64,000 bases of DNA from Arthrobacter sp. NtRootA1 (GTDB lineage Bacteria > Actinomycetota > Actinomycetes > Actinomycetales > Micrococcaceae): NCBI RefSeq assembly GCF_019976975.1, contig NZ_AP024630.1, forward strand, positions 2,480,001 to 2,544,000, in the 5' to 3' direction. Positions 23,686 through 31,945 of the stretch are shown here, piece by piece; position 1 is the first letter of the stretch, and every line of letters starts with the position of its first letter. The position numbers were made by a program, and so were the translations under genes. Below the pieces are notes generated by a model. It was not told the origin of the DNA and ran no database searches. It saw only the letters and a list, made by a program, of their open reading frames with translations.

Positions 23686-26397
23686 CTAAATGATGTTGCC
23701 ACGAAAGTGCTTGTCCAATGCCACAACCAGGGACGCCAGGAGGGCGACTCCGAGAATGCGCAGCCACGCTTCCCATGACAGGGGAGCAGAGTGGAACACG
23801 TCGTTCATGGACGGCAGGTAGGTAAGTGCCGCTTGTCCTGCTGCTTGGATGACAACACCCACAACAAGCCAGTGGTTGCTGAAAAGGGGCAGCTTCCACA
23901 CGGAGCGCGTCAGTGACCTGCAGCTGCACAAGTAGAAGAGTTCCACCATGACAAAGAGATTGACGGCTGACGTGCGCGCCTCATCGAGCGTGGATCCATG
24001 GGTTGTCTCGAATTCGAAGATCCACCAGGTACCACCCACGAGGAGGACGGAAACAAGCAGGATGCGGAGCATCAGGGTCCAGGTCAGCAGGGACTGGCCC
24101 GGATCCCGCGGAGGCCTGGACATGAGACCGGGTTCCTTCGGTTCGAAGGCGAGCATGAGCCCAAGGGCAACAGCCGTCGTCATGTTGATCCACAAAATCT
24201 GCGTCGGCAGGATTGGGAGCGTCGAGCCCAGGACAATGGCCACCAGGATGACCAGGCCTTCTCCCATATTGGTCGGGAGGGTCCAGGTGATGAACTTAAC
24301 CAGATTGTCGAAGACATTCCGGCCTTCCTCGACTGCGGCTTCGATGGTCGCGAAATTGTCATCGGTCAGCACAATGTCAGATGCCTCCTTGGCGACTTCC
24401 GTTCCTGACCGGCCCATAGCGATCCCGACGTTGGCCTGCCGAAGTGCGGGCGCGTCGTTAACGCCGTCTCCTGTCATGGCGACGACGTGCCCCTTGTTTT
24501 GCAGCGCATCGATAAGGCGCAGTTTCAGTTCCGGCGATACCCTTGCGAATACTGACGCCTTGTCCGCCGCGGCCGCCAGTTCTTCCTCGCCCATGCCTTC
24601 AAGGTCGGTGCCCGCAAGGGCTCTTTTAGGGGTTGTTACGCTGTCAAGACCAACGGCTTCGGCGATAGCGATGGCGGTTCCAAGGTGGTCGCCCGTGATC
24701 ATCTTCACGGCAATGCCGGCGTCCCGGCAGGAGCGCACAGCACCTGCGGCTGCAGCCCGCGGAGGATCGTACATCGCCTGAAACCCCGTAAACACGAGTC
24801 CTTCAAGCGGTGTCGTGGCGTCGATTTCCGGTGCTCCGGGCAGGCGCTTCATGGCTGTTGCCAGTATCCGGAGGCCACGTCCGGCAAGTTCCTCAGCGGC
24901 CTCGCTGATGGTCCGCCCGTCGAGCGGCATGGAGCTGCCGTCGCTGCCCATGTGGCTGGAAGAAAGTTCCAAAACACGTTCAAGGCTTCCTTTGACCAGA
25001 AGCAGGCTGCCCGTTTCCGAGGCAGCGTCCTTATGGAAACTTGCCATGTATTGGCGTTCGTGCGTGAACGGGAGGGTGCCCTGCCTGGGATTGCAGGAAA
25101 TGAAGCGCTGGATATCCACCCCGCCCTTGCCCGAAACCACGATCATGGCCGCTTCTGTAGGGTCACCCCGCACATGCCACTGCCCATCTTCCTGGAAGAC
25201 TGCGGAATCGTTGCAGACAGCACCGGCCACAAGGCACCAACGTAGCGCAGCGTCACCGGCGGCCGCAGGAACTGCAGGTTGCACCGGGGAAGGAGCCGCG
25301 ATGGCTCCCGCAGGACCATATCCGGTTCCTGTGACCTCATAGTGGCAGGAGGGCGTCCTTAGCGCGGTCACTGTCATCTGGTTCTCAGTAAACGTGCCGG
25401 TTTTGTCCGAGCAGATAACTGTGGTGCTCCCCAAGGTCTCCACCACAGGAAGCCGACGGACCACTGCACGTCGGCGGGCCATCCTTCTCACTCCAATGGC
25501 CAGCGTCACGGAGACGGCAGCTGGCAGTCCCTCGGGTATGGCGCCGACCGCCAAGGCGACAGCGGCGGTAAACATTCCGGCGGGATGTTGGCCCCGGACC
25601 ACGCCAATGATGAAGGCAAGCGCAGCCAACGCGAGGATTGCCACAGTGAGTCTCATGCTGAATGAGGCCAGTTTGTTGGTAAGGGGAGTGGGTGCCGGAG
25701 TGACCGCCCCCATGAGCCGCTGGATCGCCCCGAGTTCCGTCTCGCCGGCAATGGCGACGACGATTCCGGAGCCGTTGCCGGTGGTGACCAGGGTACCTCC
25801 ATAGAGCATGTTGCGGCGGTCGGCCACGGGTGTGGTGAGCGGTAGGACGACCTCGTCTTTGCTCACTGCCTCGGATTCCCCCGTCAGGGCGGACTCGTCA
25901 ACGCGTAGACCGGAAGCACGTACCAGCCGGATGTCCGCGGGAACCTTGTCGCCTGCTTCCAGCAATACGAGGTCTCCCGGCACCAAATACTCGGAGGCTA
26001 CCTCCATGCGTTGGCCCCCTCTGACCACGACGCTGCGCGTAGCCACAAGAGAGCGCAATGCCTCCAACGCCGCCTCTGCACGGACTTCCTGGATGAGTCC
26101 GATCACGACGTTGACGATCACAACTCCAAGAATGACGCTGGTGTCCACAAACTCACCGAGAACCAGGGTCACGATGGCCGCAGCAATCAGCACATAGACC
26201 AAGGGATTGTTGAACTGACGGCCCGTGGCGCGCAGAATCCCGCTTCGGGCACTGCGCGGGAGCACGTTCAGTCCGTAGGCTTGCCTCCGACCCGCAATTT
26301 CATCAACCTTGAGGCCGCGAAACGCGTCGGCTTCCAGGAGCAGCACTACCTCATGGGCGCGCAGGCTGTGGTGGGCTGTCTGGATGCCGTTCTTCAT
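23686..26397 (-). CDS. Cation-transporting P-type ATPase (P2, Ca2+-ATPase-like)
   Basis: The protein is 903 aa. An N-terminal cation-ATPase domain leads to TGES in the actuator, the ion-site [18 protein letters not shown], phosphorylation motif [10 protein letters not shown] (Asp about 331), and hinge [21 protein letters not shown]. About ten membrane helices are predicted. The PEGLP motif groups it with SERCA/PMR1/CtpF-like pumps; the ion may be Ca2+ or another divalent cation. It lies mid-run, 18 nt after the deacetylase gene. Confidence 0.92.
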   Translation of the reverse strand: MKNGIQTAHHSLRAHEVVLLLEADAFRGLKVDEIAGRRQAYGLNVLPRSARSGILRATGRQFNNPLVYVLIAAAIVTLVLGEFVDTSVILGVVIVNVVIGLIQEVRAEAALEALRSLVATRSVVVRGGQRMEVASEYLVPGDLVLLEAGDKVPADIRLVRASGLRVDESALTGESEAVSKDEVVLPLTTPVADRRNMLYGGTLVTTGNGSGIVVAIAGETELGAIQRLMGAVTPAPTPLTNKLASFSMRLTVAILALAALAFIIGVVRGQHPAGMFTAAVALAVGAIPEGLPAAVSVTLAIGVRRMARRRAVVRRLPVVETLGSTTVICSDKTGTFTENQMTVTALRTPSCHYEVTGTGYGPAGAIAAPSPVQPAVPAAAGDAALRWCLVAGAVCNDSAVFQEDGQWHVRGDPTEAAMIVVSGKGGVDIQRFISCNPRQGTLPFTHERQYMASFHKDAASETGSLLLVKGSLERVLELSSSHMGSDGSSMPLDGRTISEAAEELAGRGLRILATAMKRLPGAPEIDATTPLEGLVFTGFQAMYDPPRAAAAGAVRSCRDAGIAVKMITGDHLGTAIAIAEAVGLDSVTTPKRALAGTDLEGMGEEELAAAADKASVFARVSPELKLRLIDALQNKGHVVAMTGDGVNDAPALRQANVGIAMGRSGTEVAKEASDIVLTDDNFATIEAAVEEGRNVFDNLVKFITWTLPTNMGEGLVILVAIVLGSTLPILPTQILWINMTTAVALGLMLAFEPKEPGLMSRPPRDPGQSLLTWTLMLRILLVSVLLVGGTWWIFEFETTHGSTLDEARTSAVNLFVMVELFYLCSCRSLTRSVWKLPLFSNHWLVVGVVIQAAGQAALTYLPSMNDVFHSAPLSWEAWLRILGVALLASLVVALDKHFRGNII

Positions 26398-26415
26398 CGG
26401 GGCGCATCCTTTGGA

Positions 26416-27372
26416 CTAGCCGGCCAAGAGCGCATCGAGGGTAACGAAACCAAATCCGGCGGACCGTGTCCCTTCAATGACTAACGGCAAAGCGTCTGCA
26501 TCCAGGGTGCTGCCGTCGTCGGGATTCGAACCAATATGCATGAGGACGATGCCGCCCGGCTGCAAACCCCCCAAGACCCGTTGGAGTACGGATTCACGGG
26601 TCATGCCGCCGCTGGTTCCCTGCCATCCGAGGGTGTCCACGCTCCAACGCACGGGCACATAGCCGAGGCCGTTGACTGTGTTGATGGTCCGGGCGTCCCT
26701 GTCTCCGAAAGGGAACCGGAAGAAGGGCCGGGGTGAACCACCTGCAGCAACGATGGCCGATTCGGCGCGTCCGATTTCGTCGGCGATTATCGGGTCCGTG
26801 AGCTGGGTGAAAGCCGGGTGGGTCATCGAATGGTTGCCCAGGCGATGCCCGGATGCCACTATCCGGGCCACGCCGTCCGGATTGGCCGCTGCCCAGGTTC
26901 CTGTCAGGAAGAACGTCGCCCGGACGTTCTCCCGCTCGAGCGTGGACAGAATGCTCTGAAGTCCTGCCGCATTGGCACCGCCGTCGAAGGTCAAGGCGAT
27001 CTGTTTTCCTGCTCCTGGAATCGACGTGATGTCCTGTCCAAGGAGGGGCTCTGGAAAGGGGAGGGCAGGCGGCGCGGCCGTCGTGGTTCCGGGAACGGTG
27101 GGTGACGGTTCCGGTGGGGGAACCAGAGATGGCTCCGTGGTTGGTGTCGTGGTTGGTGTCGCGTCGGGGGTAGGAGGCGTAGGACTGGCTGGGGTACTTG
27201 CCGCATCTGGCTCGGGCGATGCAGTCTGCGTCACGGCGCCCGGAGATCCGTTTGGCCTCAAGCTGATCATCAGCGTCAGGCCGGCCGCAATAACCGCCAG
27301 GGCAACCAAAAGCACGACGGCGACCATCCGCCGTCGAGCCTTACGCCTGGGCGGCAGGCCGTTCCCGGTCAC
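26416..27372 (-). CDS. Membrane-anchored polysaccharide deacetylase (CE4/NodB)
   Basis: The protein is 318 aa. One N-terminal membrane segment (about 16-37) and a Pro/Thr-rich wall-spanning linker (about 45-105) precede a NodB domain (about 120-318). Motif 1 reads LTFDGG instead of the usual TFDDG, so the first Asp (catalytic base) stays but a metal ligand is replaced by Gly. The metal His pair NHSMTH and the RFPFGDRD motif are present. It probably modifies cell-wall glycan if active. It overlaps the DUF4389 gene by 4 nt. Confidence 0.87.
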   Translation of the reverse strand: MTGNGLPPRRKARRRMVAVVLLVALAVIAAGLTLMISLRPNGSPGAVTQTASPEPDAASTPASPTPPTPDATPTTTPTTEPSLVPPPEPSPTVPGTTTAAPPALPFPEPLLGQDITSIPGAGKQIALTFDGGANAAGLQSILSTLERENVRATFFLTGTWAAANPDGVARIVASGHRLGNHSMTHPAFTQLTDPIIADEIGRAESAIVAAGGSPRPFFRFPFGDRDARTINTVNGLGYVPVRWSVDTLGWQGTSGGMTRESVLQRVLGGLQPGGIVLMHIGSNPDDGSTLDADALPLVIEGTRSAGFGFVTLDALLAG

Positions 27373-28820
27373 GGGTGGCCGTCCTGTTGGTTTGGATCCG
27401 GAGCCCGGGCCACGTACGGCTCATCAGGTCCCTGGTCAAGCCGGAATGGAGGGTACTCGTCACGCATGAGCGCGCCGTAGGCAATGACGCGGAACACCCA
27501 TCTGTTCAGGCCCATGATGAAAGCAAAAAGAGGTTGGGGATACCTGCCGGTGAACAGCAGCATCACCAGGGCAATAAGCACCAGCAGGGCAAGCAGCGAC
27601 AATCCTCCGCCGCGGTCGCCCACCACACCGGCGGGTCCGTCCTGCGAGCGCCACGACCACGTCGCCGTGCCAGTCATGGCTCCGACAATGAGCAAGTGCG
27701 GGATGAGCAGGAACCAGGACTTGATAAGGACAAGTCCACGGGAAAGACGCTGCGGATAGTCGATGTCCAGGTCAGCAGGGTAGTTGGCAGGTGCAAGTGT
27801 GAACGGTGGGTATTGATCCGTTCCGCCTGCAGCGTAGGCGTAGAAAGCCACACGCCAGGTCCACCGCAGGACGCCCACGTTGAAGTGGAAGAGTGACTGC
27901 GGGTACCGGCCCGTGAACAGAATGGCAAACCACGCGATAACGGTGGTCACCGCGAATGCAAACCAAAGGAAGAACAGCACGAAGAAATGCGGAATCGCAA
28001 GGAACCATTTGACCAGCCATATCCAACGTGCCAAGGCCGGATCCACATGGCCTCCCAAGCGAACCGGATAGACAATGGTCCCTGCGGCTCCCGGTTGTTG
28101 CCCGGCGACGAAGGGTGCCTGCTGGGGCACTGGCGATGTGGCGCGGCCGTGCCTGCCGAGGCCTACGGCGCCTGCTACCAACAACGGCACGCCCAGGACG
28201 AGGGCCAGAGTCCCGGCGAGCAGCAGGCCCGTTGCCGCAGGCTTAATGAGCTCTGATCGGAAGCCTGCCTGGAGATCGGCGGAAACACCCTCACTTGCAT
28301 CGGCATTCATGACGACCACAGTCCAGCTGCCTGCGGATATGTTCCATGTGAGTTCCTGTTGTCCCGGACCGGAAGTTGAGGCGGCCCACATGGGTTGACT
28401 ATCGGGTGAGGCCGGAGTTGACGACCCCGGGATGTCCCGGTAGACGGGGCGCAAGGGCTGGAACTTCACTTCCTGCAGCTCCGTATAGTGGACTCCCTTC
28501 AGATAGGTATCAACATCGGATTGTGGCGCGATGCCGATGAAAACCCGGCCGTCAGGTTCGGCCGGCGTTGCCCTGAGCCTCAGTGTGCCAACGTCGAAGG
28601 GGAGCCTTTCAGGGGTTCCTTCGCCGATGGCATCCAGGTGTGGAGAGACCAACGCGTACGATGCCACGGTGTAGCGTTCCGTGCGCGAGGTGAAGTAGCC
28701 CTCATCGCCTTGGCCCGAGGCCAATAAGGCAGCCGCTGCCCCTCCAGTGGTGACGACGAGTCCCAAGAGTGACAAAACGATGCCGACGACGAGCATTGCG
28801 ATTGAGGCTGGTTTCGTCAT
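27369..28820 (-). CDS. DUF4389-domain membrane protein
   Basis: The protein is 483 aa from the ATG at 28820; the open frame runs further upstream into the permease gene. An N-terminal helix, an extracellular beta-rich part (about 40-190) and a second helix precede two DUF4389-like units. Each unit has an IPHxxxx helix and LFTGRYPQ(S/P)LF motif (about 260-350 and 375-460). Function is unknown. It lies 2 nt after the ABC permease and overlaps the deacetylase gene by 4 nt, suggesting an envelope-related job. Confidence 0.82.
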   Translation of the reverse strand: MTKPASIAMLVVGIVLSLLGLVVTTGGAAAALLASGQGDEGYFTSRTERYTVASYALVSPHLDAIGEGTPERLPFDVGTLRLRATPAEPDGRVFIGIAPQSDVDTYLKGVHYTELQEVKFQPLRPVYRDIPGSSTPASPDSQPMWAASTSGPGQQELTWNISAGSWTVVVMNADASEGVSADLQAGFRSELIKPAATGLLLAGTLALVLGVPLLVAGAVGLGRHGRATSPVPQQAPFVAGQQPGAAGTIVYPVRLGGHVDPALARWIWLVKWFLAIPHFFVLFFLWFAFAVTTVIAWFAILFTGRYPQSLFHFNVGVLRWTWRVAFYAYAAGGTDQYPPFTLAPANYPADLDIDYPQRLSRGLVLIKSWFLLIPHLLIVGAMTGTATWSWRSQDGPAGVVGDRGGGLSLLALLVLIALVMLLFTGRYPQPLFAFIMGLNRWVFRVIAYGALMRDEYPPFRLDQGPDEPYVARAPDPNQQDGHP

Positions 28821-28822
28821 CG

Positions 28823-29587
28823 CTACAGTTCTTTCCTTTTGAAAGCCAGCGTGGCCAAGGCGACAGCGGCCGCTATGCCAGCGAGCCCGGTGATCACAGG
28901 CCAGACCGGCGAAGGATGTGCTTGATCCGCCGTTATGGCGGCTGCCAGACCGGGGACCCCTGCCGGAGAATAGCTCGCCAACGGGTCCCATGCTCCGCCC
29001 ACTGCGAGGAGGGCATACAGGCCAAGTCCGGCCCCGGCGGCCCCTGCCGGGGCCGGAATCAAGACCGAAAAGAGTTCCATAAAGGCGAGGATCACCAGTG
29101 TGAAGAGGAGGAGCAGGAGCGCCGGGCCCCAGAGCCGGCCGGCGGGTGCGTCGCCAAACACCAATTGGGTGACCAGCCACGTTGCCAAGGTGCCCAGGCC
29201 AAACGCGATGGCGAGGAAGAGCCCATGAACGGCTGCCTTGGCAGTGATGAACGTGCTTCTGCGCACAGGCTTGGTGAGGACGAAAGCGGCGGTGCCTTCG
29301 CGGACCTCGGTGGAGACCATTCCGCCGTACATGATGATGACGGCGAACAGGATGATCTGGGACAGGTTCTTGACCCATTGCCCGTAAGCGTCGGCAAACG
29401 TTGCCGGGGGAAGCGTGATCGACCCCGGGGTCCCGGCCGTAAGTGATCCCAGGAGCTCAGGAGTGATCCGGGCCAGGGGCGGGCCGGTGACGGCAAAGAA
29501 GATCACCATCGCGGGAAGCACCCATATACGCCACGTGTGTACTATCTCCTGGGCTTCCTTCCGGGCGAGGACTGGGAAGCTGTTCAT
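28823..29587 (-). CDS. ABC transporter permease (ABC-2 / NosY-like)
   Basis: The protein is 254 aa with about six membrane segments and the layout of ABC-2 permeases: an amphipathic start (FPVLARKEAQEIVHTWRIWV) and a conserved EVREGTAAFVLTKPVRRSTF loop. It overlaps the ATPase gene by 4 nt (ATGA). Together they form a second exporter within the same run; the substrate is unknown. Confidence 0.86.
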   Translation of the reverse strand: MNSFPVLARKEAQEIVHTWRIWVLPAMVIFFAVTGPPLARITPELLGSLTAGTPGSITLPPATFADAYGQWVKNLSQIILFAVIIMYGGMVSTEVREGTAAFVLTKPVRRSTFITAKAAVHGLFLAIAFGLGTLATWLVTQLVFGDAPAGRLWGPALLLLLFTLVILAFMELFSVLIPAPAGAAGAGLGLYALLAVGGAWDPLASYSPAGVPGLAAAITADQAHPSPVWPVITGLAGIAAAVALATLAFKRKEL

Positions 29588-30576
29588 GGCACCGGTTCTC
29601 CAACGAGTTCGAGGAAAATGTCTTCCAGGCTGATCTCGGCGCTTTCCAGACGCACCAAGCCGGTACCTTGCTCACTGACCAGAGCGGGGATCTCGTGCTG
29701 GGCTGCAGCCACATCCGATACGCGCGCGAGGATTTCCCCCCGCGGACCGGGGCGCACCGATATGGTCCACTTCCTTCCGGCGATTGCTTGGGCGAGCCTC
29801 TCGGCTCCGGTATTGACCTCCACTGCGATTGTCTGTTGTCCATGCCTGGACCGAAGCTCGTCCATTGAGGATTGGGAGAGGACCTTGCCCTTGTCGAGGA
29901 TGGCCACTGAGTCGCAAACACGCTCCACATCGCTGAGGATATGGGTTGAGAAGAACACCGTTGTCTGCCCCCGCAGCCCGCCGATGAATTCCAGGAGTTC
30001 CCTTCGTCCGCCGGGGTCCAGCGCGCTGGTGGGTTCGTCCAGCAAAAGTAGCCTGGGGGCGTTTATCAAGGCCTGCGCCACACCCAGACGCTGACGCATT
30101 CCCCGTGAGTACTTCCCGATTGCCTGGTTGTTTCCCTTCAACCTCATAAAGCCCAACAGCTCCTGGACCCGATCGGCAAGAAGTTTGCCCTTGAGCCCGC
30201 ACAGCCGGCCGGCGAGCTCAAGGGTTTGGGAAGCTGTCATCCAGTCGTAGAAGGCCGGAACGTCAGGGAGGTAGCCAACTTCGCGACGGACCTGGGGCGC
30301 TTCGGCGCCGACGTCCATGCCGAGTATCCGAAGTCCGCCGGATGTAGCACGGGAGAGGCCCGTCATGATGCGGAGCAGTGTGGTCTTTCCTGCGCCGTTG
30401 GGGCCAAGGAAACCGAAGATCGAGCCTTCAGGGACGCTCAGGTTGACCGCGTCGAGGGCAATTTTGCGTCCGAAGGCTTTGCTCAGGCCCGAGCACTCAA
30501 TCACCGCACGTGGGCTTGCCGGTTCAGGAGCCGCAGGCCTTTGGGCTGGAAGCCGCGTTTTCTGGTCCGGTTCCAT
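29584..30576 (-). CDS. ABC transporter ATP-binding protein
   Basis: The protein is 330 aa. Walker A is GPNGAGKTT. The signature reads YSRGMRQR, with Arg in the usual second-Gly place, a variant seen in ABC-2 type ATPases. Walker B is LLLLDEPTSALDPGG and the H-loop is STHILSD. The first about 25 residues are a Pro/Ala-rich tail. It starts one nt after the Usp stop and drives the permease downstream. Confidence 0.92.
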   Translation of the reverse strand: MEPDQKTRLPAQRPAAPEPASPRAVIECSGLSKAFGRKIALDAVNLSVPEGSIFGFLGPNGAGKTTLLRIMTGLSRATSGGLRILGMDVGAEAPQVRREVGYLPDVPAFYDWMTASQTLELAGRLCGLKGKLLADRVQELLGFMRLKGNNQAIGKYSRGMRQRLGVAQALINAPRLLLLDEPTSALDPGGRRELLEFIGGLRGQTTVFFSTHILSDVERVCDSVAILDKGKVLSQSSMDELRSRHGQQTIAVEVNTGAERLAQAIAGRKWTISVRPGPRGEILARVSDVAAAQHEIPALVSEQGTGLVRLESAEISLEDIFLELVGEPVP

Positions 30577-30577
30577 G

Positions 30578-31024
30578 TCAGGTGGCGGGTTCGCGTGAAT
30601 GGACGACGACGACGGGACAGTGGGCGTGTGCGACGACTGCGGAACTCACTGAACCAAGAAGGAGGCCACCAAAGCCACCGTGTCCACGGCGGCCGACGAC
30701 AACGAGCGCTGCATGCTTGCTGCCTTCCACCAAGGCGGCCCGGGCCGAGCTTTGAACTAGCCGTGTACTGACGTTCTTTGGCAAGTCCGCCCCGAAAGCC
30801 TCCTTGAGGGCATCCGCCACGTGTTGCTCGGCATCATGGGCAAAGCCGTCTATGCCCATGGCCAAATAGCCTTCGTATCCCAACGGAAGCTCCCAGCAGC
30901 CCCATGCCTCCAGAGGGGCATTGAGTGCCAGGGCCAGATGCTGGCCCTGGCGCAAGGCTTCTACCGACGCTTTGGAACCATCGACACCGACGATGATCTT
31001 GCTGGGGTCCAAACGACCGGCCAT
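30578..31024 (-). CDS. Universal stress protein, single domain
   Basis: The protein is 148 aa. It has KIIVGVDGSKASVEALR at the N-terminus and ATP motif GRRGHGGFGGLLLGSVSSAV. The ATG overlaps the flavodoxin stop by one base (TGATG), so translation is coupled. A close paralogue at 44344 shares the unusual insert YEGYLAMGI and is also paired with a flavodoxin gene, but in the reverse order. Confidence 0.94.
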   Translation of the reverse strand: MAGRLDPSKIIVGVDGSKASVEALRQGQHLALALNAPLEAWGCWELPLGYEGYLAMGIDGFAHDAEQHVADALKEAFGADLPKNVSTRLVQSSARAALVEGSKHAALVVVGRRGHGGFGGLLLGSVSSAVVAHAHCPVVVVHSREPAT

Positions 31025-31491
31025 CAGGCGCTCCTTCTGGTTGCATGGGATTTCATCTGTGCAAGAAGCTCCCCGCCCCAAGTCCGTGCGCGCTCAGTCT
31101 CGCCGGCCAAAAGGGGGCCTTCCGTCCCTTTGACGTAGAAGGGCGTGGGCTGGCTGACCAGCGTTGCGCCGGCCTTTTTCAGTTGCTGGGAGATCTTTTT
31201 GGCTGCATCGCCGTGGATGAACAACTTGACTCTGGTGTCGAAGGAAGCTGCGAGAATCCCGGAAAGTCCCTGGGTCCCAAGAGCGGCCAAAACTTCCAGG
31301 GTCTTGGGCGTTGGCCGCCAGCCGTTGATGGGGCTCCCCACGACCAACAGGTCGCCAACCGAAACGTCCCCGCGGCCGAACTTTCCGACCGGCATTGTCC
31401 TTGCGTTGGTCGTTCCCAGACCGGCCGCCACGGCCTCCGCGATGGCCTTCGTATTCCCATAAGCGGAGTCGTAGACAACGACTGCTTTCAT
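31024..31491 (-). CDS. Flavodoxin-like protein
   Basis: The protein is 155 aa. The FMN phosphate loop is YDSAYGNTKAIAEAV, with VGSPINGWRPT and an aromatic-poor third loop. It may be an electron carrier or a flavodoxin-fold regulator; the conserved tryptophan/tyrosine FMN sandwich is not clear. It overlaps the DUF3040 gene by 4 nt and the Usp by 1 nt. A flavodoxin near the head of a hypoxia-type operon fits low-redox electron transfer. Confidence 0.88.
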   Translation of the reverse strand: MKAVVVYDSAYGNTKAIAEAVAAGLGTTNARTMPVGKFGRGDVSVGDLLVVGSPINGWRPTPKTLEVLAALGTQGLSGILAASFDTRVKLFIHGDAAKKISQQLKKAGATLVSQPTPFYVKGTEGPLLAGETERARTWGGELLAQMKSHATRRSA

Positions 31492-31817
31492 GGTGTTTCC
31501 CTGTCTCTTCCCTGGTGGAGCCTCGTGGCCGCGGTTTTCCTGCGGGCGGGACGGGCATCCATGAAGAGCGTTGCCCAGTAGGTGCCACCGCCCATCACCA
31601 TGAAGCCGGTTATTCCGAGCACTGGTTCACCCAGCGCGACGCCGGCCAGCAGCAAGGCCAGTCCTGAGAGACCGACAAGGGCTCCCCGAATGGCGTACTT
31701 CCAACGGATTCGTCCCAGATCTTCCATGCTCATGAGGGTGGCCAGCCTGGGGTCGTCTTCTTCGAGTCCCCGCGCGATCTTGTCCAATTCCAGCTTCTCG
31801 AAGTTGGATAGTTCCAT
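31488..31817 (-). CDS. DUF3040-family small membrane protein
   Basis: The protein is 109 aa from the ATG at 31817, which has AGGAGG 7 nt upstream. It starts with an acidic helix (LSNFEKLELDKIARGLEEDD) typical of DUF3040, then two hydrophobic segments (about 45-85) and a basic tail. Function is unknown. It is first of the 13-gene minus-strand run, facing the PEP synthase operon across a region with two DevR-like boxes. Confidence 0.78.
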   Translation of the reverse strand: MELSNFEKLELDKIARGLEEDDPRLATLMSMEDLGRIRWKYAIRGALVGLSGLALLLAGVALGEPVLGITGFMVMGGGTYWATLFMDARPARRKTAATRLHQGRDRETP

Positions 31818-31871
31818 GGTTTTGCCTCCTGCTCTCTTTTCCAGCATGGGCGGCTGCCAGCATGCGAAACA

Positions 31872-31885
31872 GGGCCAAAAGTCAC
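31872..31885 (-). promoter_or_regulatory. DevR/DosR-like box for the 13-gene run
   Basis: GGGCCAAAAGTCAC, 55 nt from the start at 31817. CATGCT occurs at the expected -10 distance (23 nt beyond the box). Confidence 0.58.
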
Positions 31886-31896
31886 AACGGGCCCGG

Positions 31897-31910
31897 GGGA
31901 CCAAAGACCC
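31897..31910 (+). promoter_or_regulatory. DevR/DosR-like box for PEP synthase
   Basis: GGGACCAAAGACCC. The edge is 36 nt from the start at 31946, with CAGAAT at -12 to -7 of a leaderless start. It lies 11 bp from the divergent box. Confidence 0.62.
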
Positions 31911-31945
31911 TCCCCATCCTGCGCCCGTGCGTCCAGAATCAAGGC

